A stretch of DNA of 64,000 bases from Ornithodoros turicata (GCF_037126465.1 NC_088202.1:119178123-119242122), one strand, 5' to 3'; positions 19,333 to 30,347 are shown, numbered from the stretch's first letter. Numbers and translations: made by a program. The notes: generated from the letters alone by a model not told the origin.

Positions 19333-19781
19333 CCGTTGAATTTATAGATATTTCTTTGTACATTCAGTAAATCGTGCTAGTAGGGAGAAGAAAACCTTTG
19401 ACACAAGAAAGCTTCTTTCCTGAATACAAAAACGTAATGAAGGCCAACTGCATTAAGAAAAGAGTAATTAACAGTTTAGGTACACAAAAGAAGTGAGTCA
19501 GCACAAATCATACTGTTATTGCTCCGGGAAGCTCAGAGTGTGAAAGTCGTACAGGAACATCTTCTTAAGGAGTAGCCTACAATATGGTACTGACACCCAC
19601 TGAAAACACAGAAAACATATAATAAATTTCTTTTGTCTGGGTATATATACGACCCTCGAACCCTCAAGTATGGTATGAACTGCGCGGTCGCGTGATTCCT
19701 CGGCAGGTGCTTCCCTGCATGTCAACTAATATTCTAACACTCTTATAGCAGAAGGGTGAGCCTCGTATGTGCTGTGGGCCC

Positions 19782-19813
<32 letters not shown>

Positions 19814-21055
19814 GCGGGCACTGATATCTGTTTCAGACAATCTAGGGCCACAAAAACTTTGCCGGTAGCTCTCGCGTCACCATAACTGGCCCTTCTCGCG
19901 CGGATGCATTAGCTGCGAAAACGATCCCCCAAATCTAGGCTTGTTAATCGTGATCACGCCGTCAACTCTCCCAGTCAGGCAAGGGATCGTGTGGATCCTA
20001 ATTCCTGTTTGATAAATGCCCAGCCCCACGGCGAGTAATTAATAGCAATAGGGGAGGGAAAATATCCCGGTATGCTGCTCAGGATGTGCGCACGCGGTGA
20101 CTGCGTTCAATTAATGGACTTCCCCGACTGATCGCTCGTCAATATAGCATCGCCACAGTATCTGTGCGAGAATTACCCCCTGACTGCTCCATGCAGCGTT
20201 TCGTGCTTTCGTAATCCGGTAATTTCTCGTGCCATCGCGCGTAGATGTAGCGATATGTGACTCAAACCAACGTTAGCGTGTTCGGAGCTTTTGGGCCGAT
20301 AAGTGGGAGTTGGTACATGTTTCGGTGTGCCTGTCTTTATGTACATCGGAAGAAGACATATGTTTTACGCTACTGCATGTGTCGTATATTTGCGGTTACT
20401 GGAAGGAAGCGTGTTAGTTAATCGCCTAGATTTTGACATTATGGTGCTAACATCAAATACACGCACTTGGGGCCGGCTCCGCTCCATTCTGGTCCCCCCC
20501 CCCCCCGTCATTTTTTCTACATTTCTCACCCTCATAGAGGTGGAGATTTTGCATCGGTGAAAACCAATGTCTAGCCTGGCTTTCTTCTCGCAGTTTCGCT
20601 TTCGGTTTTGTATCTTACATGACGACAGCACCCGATATAAGACACGCTGCCATCATGGATAATCACCAACTAGCCTGTCTTCTCGTCTTAATGACTATTG
20701 TATTTTACGTCCTTGTGATCCCTGTTTAGGTACTAGTTTTAGGTACATATCCTTAAGGCAAAGTACGAGGCGACCGTCATACTGCAGTTCACGCAACCGC
20801 CGAACGATTAACTCGAAACGTATTCGTTACAAATTATCTCCGTCCTTTCTCATGCACAATAAGTCACTCGTTTTTCCATTCCTATACGAGCAACAACAAC
20901 AACAACGAGTAACAGCTGTATCGCTCACAATAATAATTATTTGAGAAACCGTTGGGGCTCACTTTTCCACGAATTCCAACCCATTGAGTCTCAAACAGGC
21001 TGAGGCGATTGACATGCTAACAATTTGGCATGCTTCCTTGTAACATGGTTTCTTG
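19333..21055. other. No gene recognised
   Basis: AT-rich with a C run and T run at 19780-19812 and an ACAACAACAACAACG run at about 20890-20905 that may be a stray LINE tail. Open frames of up to 88 codons have no recognisable domain. Confidence 0.35.
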
Positions 21056-21059
21056 GTTA

Positions 21060-21840
21060 AAAAAATAAATAAATATATATATATATATAAAAGTGAAATA
21101 ATAAGACTTGGACTACAGATTACAGGAACGTTAACAAAAACTAATTTATTTAATGGGCATTTTAACACATAGATTAAAAAAAGAATCGTCGACGTTTCGA
21201 CAGTGGCACTGTCTTCGTCAGGACAAAAGAGGTCCAAGGGTTGCATATTGCTTAAATAGGTTTCCTGGGTGACGTCACAATCGGTGCAAGTGTGCCACGT
21301 GGCAGTTGTCTGAGTCATATTCTGGAACATTCCGCAAGGTCAAGTCCGGGTGGTGATGTCATCTTTCTTGGGGAGCCAGCTCAGGGTGAGCTGTACTGAG
21401 GCCATAGCTGAAAAGAAAAAGGAAAATAAAAGGGAAAAAATGGGAAAGTATATCCCATCTAGACGACCAGATTCCTTACTGTTGAAAGTACACCAGGATC
21501 TTCGTTAATGATTGATTGGAATTTGTAAATGAGGTAAGACTCGCGTTGTTCCCTGCCTCTATCGGAGCTAAGGTTTGATTGAAGAATAAAAAGGGCAACG
21601 TCATTTATTGAATGACCAGGCTGGTTGAAATGACGAGAAACAGGAAGATTTGGCTTTTTATTAACGTCCGACCGGTGGTTGTTGACCAATGCTTATGTGA
21701 CAGTGCCTCGTAGCACATGCAGCTTTTCTGTTCAATTGACACTACATCTCTGGTAGTCCCTTTAATGTCTGGAGGTAGGTGCATCATTTTACATTTAACC
21801 AGCAGTAATGTATAGCATTGCAAAAAAGGAAACAAGGGCT
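21060..21840 (-). pseudogene. Penelope-like element 3' part: GIY-YIG nuclease end
   Basis: The minus-strand frame near 21690-21462 contains NHRSDVNKKPNLPVSRHFNQ and ESYLIYKFQSIINEDPG, which I recognise as the C-terminal half of the GIY-YIG endonuclease of Penelope-like retroelements. The preceding frame (to 21835) shows further decayed coding sequence. Downstream lies a terminal region with a minimal hammerhead motif and an AT-dinucleotide end (21072-21090). The RT domain is missing, so the copy is 5'-truncated. Confidence 0.75.
21186..21230 (-). ncRNA. Minimal hammerhead ribozyme motif of Penelope-like element
   Basis: The minus strand reads GTC, CTGACGA, A, a GACAGT-GCC-ACTGTC hairpin (stem II), GAAA, then C-GTC-GAC. 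This gives all conserved core blocks: CUGANGA, GAAA and a GUC cleavage triplet. Stem I is GUC/GAC plus adjacent pairs. Stem III is only one base pair with no loop, the form known for Penelope-associated hammerheads that act as dimers. Sequence match only; activity not shown. Confidence 0.72.
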
Positions 21841-22150
21841 TAATCTCAACGCTGCATCAGCATCATTCATCATCTCACAATACCGTTGTTGTTGTCAGCC
21901 TCTGCACAAAGATTTGGGTGGACCTGAAACGGACCTTTTTTTTTTTCTTTTCATTTCCTGTTGTCAAGTTATTTTGTCTTGGCATGTAGCTGTGAGATGT
22001 CAGCAGAAGCCATGAAGTCATTCTCTTTACTTCTTGAAGTTGGATGAAGAAAGCACTGCTCTGGAAGATCCTAATTTGTCAGAGGCATCGTAAAGGCATT
22101 AGTGTAAAAACCAGGACTCTCAGCAAAATTGCCATGCACACACGTACATT
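21841..22150. other. LINE tail remnant and unassigned DNA
   Basis: CATCATTCATCATCTCACAATACCGTTGTTGTTG at 21859-21896 is the 3' terminus of the GTT-tailed LINE family with no coding part. The rest shows nothing clear. Confidence 0.45.
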
Positions 22151-22573
22151 CAGGGTGTCTACCAAACTGCAGCCTTCAAATTCCCTGACTTTTCCAGGTT
22201 TTCACTGACTATTTCAAGCGAATTCCCCGACAAAAACAAAAGGGAACTTTGTGCCTACTCATACGTTTTGATACCAGATCCAACATAAAACAGACCATTT
22301 ATTAAGTATTAGTGAGGCTACCCTACTTTTCTGCGTCAGAGCTTGTCATACTGGTGAACTGCTACTCGCAGTAACGTTGCTGCGGCATCGCCTCTCAACC
22401 ACCGGTCGGCACTCACGATTCGCCGCGCATTATCACGGCACTTGTCTGCGATTTTCCCTGACTTCAGCTACTTTTTAGCCAAATTCCCTGACAATTCCCT
22501 CACTTTTCCAGTCACATCAAAATTCCCTGACTATTCCCTGTTTTCCAGGTTTTCCAGGTTGGTAGACACCCTG
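22151..22573. mobile_element. MITE with CAGGGTGTCTACCAA inverted ends
   Basis: Starts CAGGGTGTCTACCAA at 22151 and ends with the exact inverse TTGGTAGACACCCTG at 22573. ACATT flanks both sides, a possible short target duplication. Subterminal words TTCCCTGAC and TTTCCAGG repeat many times in both orientations. 423 bp without a transposase. Ends of this type are widespread in animal nonautonomous DNA transposons; superfamily not assigned. Confidence 0.85.
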
Positions 22574-23241
22574 ACATTGTTTGATGCCGTTTCATGTATG
22601 GATGGGACTTGGATCAGCAGCACCTGGTCCTTCTGTAACACAGAACGTCAAAAGTGCACCTCAAGTTGGCTACGACAACCGCAAAAACCGCCGCCCTACA
22701 CCACACAAACAGTTCACAAACAGAGAGATAAAAGGAAACTGGGAAGTGGTTTATGGCCCTTATGTTACGGACAGAGGTACTGTTTCTATATAGTGCCTGT
22801 TTCTAACACCAGCACACAAACAGCGTCAGTTCTTCCTTTTAGTGATCGGGGTTCATAGTTTGCGAATTGTTCTGTGTCCAAAAATAGTAAACACATTATA
22901 TGTATTTAAGTAATATACGTACCACTTGCGCTTGACCCTGTCGAGCTGCCTGCAGCTGTAATACACATGAAAACCAATCATGTCTACCACATTCCACAAA
23001 AGTCACAGGTTCAGTAACAGGGAAAGTTTCATGATAACGCGTCCGACAACGAGAAAAGCCAATCACGTTCATATCAATGACATCACGTTCTTTTACTTGT
23101 TTATTGTATTTTATTTATCTAGTTATTAATCATAGGTTAGGGGATACCTTACGTTGTACCGATTTCGTCTTTTGCTGCTAAGGTACTTACGCGCAATAGT
23201 GACAGACCCGATTGGGAAACTACATAGACATTGTAACTTAC
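22574..23241. other. No gene recognised
   Basis: Between the MITE and the THAP exon. A downstream exon of the THAP gene would be expected on the minus strand here or further left, but I cannot identify one. Confidence 0.35.
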
Positions 23242-23428
23242 TGTCGAAGTTGCTGTCTCGCTTTGTTCGTGGAACACTGTCGGAACGGCGTCAAGTTTCA
23301 ATTTGTTCCTTTTTTGTGTCAATCCAAGTTGTACTTGCATGATGTTCTCATCCAGGTACACATTATCGGTGAAATGCGAGGAGCATACACGGGTAGCATG
23401 AACACTCCTTGCTTCATCTGGATACCCG
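23242..23428 (-). CDS. Exon encoding C-terminal half of a THAP zinc finger
   Basis: The minus-strand frame contains HATRVCSSHFTDNVY and LKLDAVPTVF, matching the second half of the C2CH THAP domain: the conserved CxxHF pair and the closing AVPTIF-like box. The N-terminal C-x-C pair is not in this exon. The 3' side has a strong donor (ACA|GTAAGT, plus-strand ACTTAC at 23236-23241). The 5' side has a plausible but pyrimidine-poor acceptor (CACTAG, 23429-23434). THAP domains bind DNA and occur in host regulators and in P-element-type transposases. No partner exon was found, so this may be a host gene exon, a domesticated transposase or a pseudogene. Confidence 0.55.
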
Positions 23429-23908
23429 CTAGTGATGTAGCTGCTTCCAACTTTCGCTTCGTCTGAGGTCTGGCTGTAGCTGTATCCTTGGCGTGCGAAA
23501 TCAAACATCGAGGTTTTCGAAGGGAGTTTTCGTGGAGTCAGGAACGCTGCGTCGGTTTCCAAACGGGATCTCACGCGAAGATGCAAGCGTAGAGATAGTA
23601 TCCGCGTCACTAGAAAGTGTCACATGTGAATACGGGCGACGTGCCGAAAAAAAGAAAACAAAGCAGCCCCAGACTTGGCGGCAGACGACAGCGTCCTTCA
23701 CAGCGGATTAGCCAGATTCCACCTTTCGTCACGCGATGTTGTTGGCGCTGGCGCTTTCGAGGATCAAAACGAAACCGGATCTTTTAAATTCGATTCCTCA
23801 TCACCCGGTCCGTTTTGGAAGGAGAAAATTTGGCAAATAGCTCGGTGGTAGTGTACCGAACACATTGGTATTGGATTCGTAACCACGGTTCCGGATGCGA
23901 CAGCCCCT
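23429..23908. other. No gene recognised
   Basis: Would include the intron upstream of the THAP exon on the minus strand. No Cys-pair exon that could start a THAP domain was found up to about 25 kb. Confidence 0.3.
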
Positions 23909-23912
23909 TTAA

Positions 23913-24495
23913 AGGGACTATGAAACGATTTTTTTCTTCGTTTCGTTCGAAAGAAGACATTTTTCTGAGTCTAGAAACGAAATTTTACTTTCGTCGCGAG
24001 AGCGGATTTCTCGGGAGCGAATTTAAACGGAGCGGCGAAGGGAGGACAGCTGGCGCCGCGCCGTGGGGAGCTGCCGAGCGGAGACACAACGGGCAACTTG
24101 ACGTGACCACGACCGGCTCAGCAACACGTCATCGTGACGTGTTGCCGAGCCGAGGAATCCCGCCAGGAGCATTCGCCGTAGGATCCCGCGTATGCGTTCA
24201 TCGGGAGTGGAAATCTCCATGACAGCAGCTTTCGCGCGATCGGCAGATTTCGGCAGTGGCGGCAGCCACAGCGTGAGCTCGCGGCATTACTTGCCATTGT
24301 GCAACACCGGTGACGTAACGGGGAACCGAAGTGCGGTCCGTACAGTTACACCATCGACAGGGAAATATGCGCGGGAGAGGAGGAACGCGGAAGAGACATT
24401 TCCAGCGCGCACTCCTCGCAGAGTGGAGCGATTTCGTCCGGAAAAATTTGTGGCATATTAGTTTCTCTGCGGGAAGAACAGTAGTCATAGTCCCT
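23913..24495. mobile_element. piggyBac-like MITE with TTAA duplication
   Basis: The left end AGGGACTATGAAACG starts after TTAA (23909-23912). The right end, read in reverse, is AGGGACTATGACTAC and is followed by TTAA (24496-24499). TTAA targets and AGGG-type ends fit piggyBac-like elements. 583 bp without a transposase frame. Confidence 0.72.
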
Positions 24496-24499
24496 TTAA

Positions 24500-25042
24500 G
24501 GGGGCGAGGTGTCGCTACCAGATTTCCGAAAGGATGTTTGCTCCACTATAGGTAGTAAGCAAAGAAATGACGGAGTGGGACACCACTTGCCGATATGCTG
24601 CTGGCCAGTCAACGAGTATATTTTGACCTCAATGTTCATTACATTTATAAATAGACGGGATTTTTATAAAGTTTATATATACGACGAGACTTTTACAAAG
24701 GATGCCTTTATAGACATTTATAAGAGACGAGATTCTCGCAGACCTTGATAGCATCATACACGCCAGCATTTGTCCTATAGAGCGCCTTAGGAAATACCCA
24801 GGTGTGTACCTGCACTAGTATTGGTACAAATCGCATTGCAAATTCAAGTATACAGGGTTGCCCAAGGTGAAGTACGGCATTTCTTCCACTCCATAGAAAA
24901 TACCGTTGGAAGTACAGACGTTGAAGCTTTTTGTCTACGATGTACAAGGATATAGGGTGTGTTCAAAACCCGTGTGAAGAATTTTCAGCACCCGGATATC
25001 ATGAAACATACTATACCATATAAACCATATCCTGCCGATTTG
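24500..25042. other. No gene recognised
   Basis: Contains short alternating TTTATAAAGTTTATATATACGACGAGA-like decayed repeats near 24650-24730 and an AGGGTGTGTTCAAAACCCGTGTGAA near-palindrome at about 24954. No coding evidence. Confidence 0.3.
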
Positions 25043-25046
25043 TTAA

Positions 25047-25548
25047 AGGAGCAATGTGGTGACATTTAACATGGCTCGAAACCCTACCTCGTCTTATAAG
25101 CTGTCCACCAGGAGTCAGGCTGCAAAATATTTCCGCTCTGCGGTGTATTATAGCTGCGCAATCGAATTTACAAAAACAGTCGGAGAAAGCCAGCCGTGGA
25201 CGGCCGACAAGATCCTCGCGTGACGGGGAGAACGCCCCGAGGCTTTTCTTCTCCTTTTTTTTCTTTTTTTGTCTTCTCAGCTCACGCGCTGCTTGTACAT
25301 ATTTGGGCTGGGCCGCTGTACGCCACGCATGACGTGCAGGGGGTCATGTTACGTCAGACGTCCCTTCAGTCTGCGATGCGCTCTTTTTACGTGGAGAGGG
25401 TTCCTCAAAGGTGTGCGGAACAGAGGCGTCGCGTTCGCTCTGCAGGTCATCTGCGCTCATCGTTCTTTCGCAGGAACTCTTTTTATTCGTTGCAGAACAC
25501 TCTGCAGCGAAAAACGAAAACAAATTTGAGGGTTACGTCAGTTCTCCT
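25047..25548. mobile_element. TTAA-flanked MITE, repeat family R2 copy 1
   Basis: Begins AGGAGCAATGTGGTGACAT after TTAA (25043-25046) and ends, read in reverse, AGGAGAACTGACGTAACC before TTAA (25549-25552). The 502-bp body matches 50825-51308 in the same orientation, including TGTGCGGAACAGAG and TTCGCAGGAACTC. A TTAA target suggests piggyBac-like transposition. No transposase. Confidence 0.75.
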
Positions 25549-25552
25549 TTAA

Positions 25553-26302
25553 GCAGTCGGGGCACCTGTGATGCATCAAAATTGATTATGGAAGGAGTGG
25601 CGGATCTGTATGCCCCCTCAATTTCTGTCGTTACACGTAGTTTCAATTGACCCTAGTTAGTGTAATACGATGCTTTCGCCAAGGCAGGACCCCCTCAGGA
25701 AAACCTTGGATCAGCCCCTGTCTGGAAGGCACTTTTAGTGGAAGTGCAACGACAGCAGCGGGCGTCGCGGACTGAAATCATAAAAACGCTGCAAGATAAG
25801 TATCATGGCATAGGTTCTACTGGTACGGAACTGCGCAATCTCGTCTACACACGGGTGATAACAAGCGGTAGGGGACAGTCGAAATATTAAAGCGACAGCC
25901 TTCCTTTCGAACTTACCCGATTTATCCACAAAGACAAAATCATTGAATACGATCGTAGACTTATTGCGGTACGAGCTTTCGTGCACGAGGCTGCACTTCC
26001 TCCCTTGCTACCTGAGGAAGTGCAGCCTGTTCTACGGTCCGGACTGCCCTTCTACGTCTTTGTACGATTTATTCACAATGAATTAAACCAATCAAGCGAA
26101 AACCCTTACACGATATTTTAGCGCACAGTACGTCATCCAACGTATAGTTCAGATCAAACCAATCACAAACACCATTTTTATTCATTATGTCCTCGTTGCA
26201 AACCCCTTACTTACCCCCCCCCCCCCTTATACCTTTGGGTATCTCTGTGCTTATTGTAATGTATAGGCGTATAGGAACATTACCCCAAAAGTGTCCACTC
26301 TT
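25553..26302. other. No gene recognised
   Basis: A 14-bp inverted pair GAGGCTGCACTTCC/GAGGAAGTGCAGCC at 25986-26027 and a C run at 26215-26227 are the only notable elements. Confidence 0.35.
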
Positions 26303-26790
26303 ATGATGAACTCAGCGACGAGGTACCGACGAACAACAGACAGGTGAACGTCGAACTTTCAAGAACGTTTATTGCAACCGCAAGAAACAACGCACACACC
26401 GTACACCCTTATCAATAAACATTTTTTGTTGGTGCGAAAGCAAAGACGAACACCCACAATCCCCGATATGCACAGCCAACTGGGAACCCTCTTTGGCTCG
26501 ACAGTGATTTTGTGCAACTTAGCAGATGGTCATCACAAGCAGGTGGTAGTATCAGATAGATAAGTTAGGGGACAAATGTGTCAGCACGCCCCCTGCGTTA
26601 CTTTCGCACCAACGGAAAAATGTTTATTGATAAGGGTTTGGCTGAAGGATGTGTTATCAAAGTCTGGGTTCTGGGGCGCGTGGGAGGGCGCGGTGTGCGT
26701 TGTTTCTTGCAGTTGCAATAAACGTTGGTTGAAAGTTCGACGTTCACCTGTCTCTTGTTCGTTTGTTGTACCTCGTCGCTGAGTTCGTCA
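26303..26790. repeat. Large inverted repeat with facing AATAAA signals
   Basis: The left arm 26311-26441 and right arm 26602-26782 share, in inverse order, CTCAGCGACGAGGTAC, ACAGGTGAACGTCGAACTTT, AACGTTTATTGCAAC, AAGAAACAACGCACAC, CTTATCAATAAACATTTTT and GTTGGTGCGAAAG. Arms are imperfect, and the right arm has about 60 bp extra. Each arm carries two AATAAA-type words. This looks like two retroelement terminal segments (for example LTR ends) arranged tail to tail, or a foldback element. Confidence 0.7.
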
Positions 26791-27756
26791 TGGTAATGTA
26801 CCTACCGGCCCCATTTGTGGCTTATTCATATGTGTGTACTCTTCATTGTGACGACACTGGGGACTCCTTTCAAGCATTCTCCCATGGTTCCTTCTTTCTA
26901 CTAAGGGACACAGTGTGAGGCCTTCTGAGTGGTCTCAGTTTCATTTAAGAGAATGCCGCACACCAGCTTCAAGAAAGTGAAAATTGATCTTTAGTATTGA
27001 TTTCAGGGCGCAGTGTCAGATAATCGAATTCGTCCCGCTTTTGCGTGTGAAGGGCCTTTCGCGAAATTTAGTGGCGCATATCTGAGATTCGATGAGCCGC
27101 AAGAGGAAGTTAATCGATACCACGGTTTCGCGGGAACGGCCTGGTAACTTCAGTGATTACCTGCATTTCAGTGCTCCCGAAGCTTATTGGGTGTGCTTCG
27201 CCGTTAAAGGGGTTCCGAAATACGATGTAGGCGATTTTGTAACGGTTTTTCGTGTGTCTATATATGCACGTGTTCGTAGATAATTAGCATTTTAAATATA
27301 TTATATCTACTCATAAACACTAGTTGTGTTCCACCGGAGACAGACCTTGCCGGGACATCATTCCGGATGTATTTAGCACTTTCATGGTAGGGAGTTCAGT
27401 TAGGTGCTGAATTGGTGGAATGTCGTGGAATCTTTACATACAAAGTTAAGATTCAAGTGTCAGCTGGGAAGTGGTGGGTAGTCTTCAGACACTGCATGCA
27501 ACCAATTGTAATCAAGTGCCTCACATGTGTGTTCCCCTTTCCAGGTTTCAACGAACGCGCACAAAAAAAAAAAAAAAGAATCATGCGTCAGCACGTTCGC
27601 CGTCAGTGGCTCGCTCAGTGGAACCAAGTCTGCTCCTTCAATATAATAGGTGAGTGGAGCTGCATTTCTGTGGCGACATCCTACACGCGCCGCAGGGTAT
27701 GCGTATACTTTTCTTCCACACCCGTGTTGTTTAAAGGCACCACAAAGCAGGAGATG
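26791..27756. other. No gene recognised; one exon-like segment
   Basis: The only exon-like structure is 27546-27648: a CCCCTTTCCAG acceptor, about 100 bp containing an A15 run, and an ATAG|GTGAGT donor. None of its frames shows a known motif. GTTAAAGGGGTTCCGAAATACG near 27203 resembles a TTAA-type MITE end. Confidence 0.3.
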
Positions 27757-27882
27757 TTGTGGGAGCCAAATGAACGCAAGCTACCACAACGAATGCTAGA
27801 AGGAAACTGATTTATTTCGTTGCATGAGCCACCGATGGAAAGCGGGGTCGTGGCGCGAGCTTAGTCATCGTCGTCCACTACA
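27757..27882 (-). repeat. Candidate 3' LTR of gypsy element
   Basis: On the minus strand the polypurine side of integrase ends in a G run, then TGTAGTGGACGACGATG begins, and the segment closes near GGCTCCCACA (plus TGTGGGAGCC at 27758). TTTGGCTCCCACAA and GGACGACGATG recur beyond gag near 31942-31980, as expected for a 5' LTR. Length (about 126 bp) is short, so the limits are approximate. Confidence 0.45.
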
Positions 27883-27910
27883 GCCCCCCCCCCCCCCCCC
27901 CCCCCCCCCC
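27881..27910. repeat. Poly-C tract (polypurine side of gypsy element)
   Basis: An uninterrupted C run, G on the element's coding strand, immediately before the putative 3' LTR. It is in the place of the polypurine tract but looks secondarily expanded. Confidence 0.9.
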
Positions 27911-28528
27911 GCCACACTCCGTGAGGAGCGACCGGCCCAGGAGCCGCGCTTCTTCGGGGCGGTGGACGAGACGGGGGCATGATGGGCCGGCGAAGGGGAC
28001 AGTGCAAGGGCAGAAAGGGGGAAACGAGGACAGCGGTGGTTCTGTGAAGGCGGGCTTCAGCGTGTCCACGCTTACAGAGTCCGGATTCCCGTTGTCGCTG
28101 ATCTTGAAGAACCTGTCAGCTCGCTGGAAGACGGGGTGAGAGCCAGAATATGTTTGCTGAAGGGGCCTTCGAACAGCGTCTCGCCGGAGGAAGATGTGGG
28201 ACGCTGTTGAAAGGAGCTGCGGTACAAACGGCTACCGAGATGGACTCGCACGGGTGGGAGTGGGCCGAACGTCGTGAAAGAAATGCTGGAGGTTTTCTAG
28301 GTAGGCGCTATGGCTGATGGTAGAGGGCTCGGAGTGGAAGAAGAAATCGGTTGGGAGCCGTAGCGCAGTATCGTAGACAAGCTCGGCAGAGCTACAACCG
28401 ATGTCAGTCTTCAGGGTGGTACGAATGCGGAGCAGGACAACGGGAAGCAGTGATGCCCAGCGGGCCGGATTTTCGTGCGCCATGAGGGCGGCTTTCAACT
28501 GTCGATGGAACCTTTCTACCAGGCCGTG
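27911..28528 (-). pseudogene. Gypsy integrase C-terminal part
   Basis: Continues the integrase after the stop at 28529-28531: HGLVERF follows at once, with the catalytic Glu near 28516. Then come LLPVVLLRIRTTLKTDIG, SSAELVYDTALRLPTDFF (the usual AELVYG.pLRLP block) and, after further frame changes, DTLKPAF near 28050, the end of the GPY/F-type module. At least two frame breaks. Confidence 0.82.
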
Positions 28529-29596
28529 TTATGAGGGATGGTATGATGTTGTGCGAATGCGTGTCGTTCCCAGAAGGTCGAGAAAGGCGGCGAAAAGCAT
28601 GGCCTCAAATTGAGGGCCCCGGTCAGTGGTGACACGTGAGGGCACTCCAAACCGTGCAACCCAGGTGGAGAAGAAGGCGTCTGCCACGGTGGGTGCTGTG
28701 GAATCAGGGATGGGTACCGCTTCTGGCCAGCGGGTAAAACGGTCGACGGCTGTCAAAATGTGGCCGGAAGATGGCGGTAATGGGCCTGCAAGGTCGAGGT
28801 GGACGTGATCGAAACGTGCGTCAGGGAGAGCAAAGCGGCCAAGAGGGGCGGACGTATGGCGGGAAATCTTGGAACGCTGGCAGGAGGAACAGGAACCAAC
28901 CCTAGCGCGAATATCAGCGTTCATCTTGGGCCATATGAAGCGGGATCCAATTAGGCGTTGTGTGCCTCGTACTCCTGGATGCGAGAGTCCGTGGTGAAGG
29001 TCAAAAACCGCTCGACGGTAAGGCTGAGGGGCATAGGGCCTGGAAGGAGTTGTGGTTGTGTCACAGCAAAGGCGGAGGTCGGAGCCGGGAACGGGAAGGT
29101 CTTCAAGATGAAGGGAGGTGGGCGATCGGCGTAAGGCTTCAAGGTCGGGATCGCTTAGCTGAGCACGCGCTAGAGCTTCAGGAGAGAGGGGTTCGACTGC
29201 AGCAATGCCACTAAGGGCGTCTACAGGGCAGTTCGCTGATGCGGAGACATGCTTAACGCGGGTAGTGAATTCTGCTAGGGAAGCTAAACGCCGAATCTCA
29301 CGAGGGGGGTACTCCCTGCTGGCTGAGCTAAAAGCGTATGTTAAGGGCTTCTGATCGGTGAGTATGGTGAATTCTCTGCCGTCCAAAAAGTAGCTGAAAT
29401 GCTTGACGGAGAGGTACGCAGCAATGAGTTCTCGGCCAAAGGTGCTATAGCGTGCTTCCGTTGGCTTGAGTGCCTTGGAAAAGACCGCCAGAGGATGCCA
29501 AGTGTCACTGGACTTCTGCTGCAGCACTGCTCCGACTGCGGTAGATGAGGCATCGACCATCAGAACTGTTGGTGCATTTGGGCTCGGGTGGTGCAA
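28529..29596 (-). pseudogene. Gypsy RNase H and integrase (N-terminal and core)
   Basis: 355 residues. RNase H at about 10-130 with MVDASSTAVGAVL, FGRELIAAY and LTDQKPLTYAF. Integrase zinc finger at about 202-239 (HHGLSHPGVRGTQRLI ... CSSCQRSK, an HHCC set). Core domain begins FDHVHLDLAGPL (Asp near 268) and VTTDRGPQFE (Asp near 325). The frame ends at a TAA exactly after SYHPS, just before the catalytic Glu segment. It is the longest intact piece of the element. Confidence 0.9.
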
Positions 29597-29729
29597 CAGA
29601 GTGGCGGAAGAAAGCAGCGACTTGATGGCACTGAAGGCGTCGGAAGCGGCGTCCGACCAAACCAGGGAATATGCGCGACTGACAGGACCGGAGTCGGTGA
29701 CATGTTGGTTGCTGCCTCGACGTGATGTT

Positions 29730-30347
29730 TCAGATTGGTGCAGGAGCTCTTCGAGCGGACGTAGAGTGTGGGCACAGTGGGGTAGAAACCGTCAGTAGAA
29801 ATTGACGAGGCCTAAAAAAACGGCGCAACTGTCGAACAGACTGGGGCTGTGGGAAGTTCACGACGGCAGCGACTTTTTGCGGGAGCGGTGCGATGCCCTC
29901 CGAGGACACGTGATGGCCAAGAAATTCCAGCGACTGCGCTCTGAATTCGCATTTAGCAATATTGATGACGATTCCATGGTCGGCAAGGCGAGAGAAGAGG
30001 AGCTGAAGATGTTCGAGGTGCTGTTCAAGGCTCTCGCTTGCGACAAGGATGTCATCAATATATGCAAAGACGGAGGGCAAGCCCCGAGGGACGGTGTCGA
30101 TGAAACGCTGGAAAGTGTGTGCCGCATTCCGGAGCCCAAAAGGGATGCGAATGAATTCAAAAAGCCCAAATGAGGTGGTGATTGCAGTCAACGGGATGTC
30201 ACATGGCGCTACAGGGATCTGATGATAGGCTTTAGTTAGGTCGATTTTTGAGAACATCTTCATGCCGTGCAGGTTAGCAGTAAAATCTGAGGTAATGGGC
30301 AGCGGTCGGGCTTGGTGACTAGGTTGAGGGCGCGGTAGTCCCCGCAC
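29730..30347 (-). pseudogene. Gypsy reverse transcriptase, central part
   Basis: Contains FSKIDLTKAYHQIPV (first catalytic Asp), FGLFEFIRIPFGLRNA and AYIDDILVASES with the YIDD box at residues 96-99, then EFLGHHVSSEGI. Frame lost near 29810, where the other frames take over towards RNase H. Overlaps the preceding frame by 88 bp, so a +/-1 frameshift separates them. Confidence 0.9.

Noticed and set aside
23149..23241. Continuation of the THAP protein to the stop codon in the same frame
   Set aside because: The strong GTAAGT donor at the end of the domain and loss of similarity suggest this part is intron.
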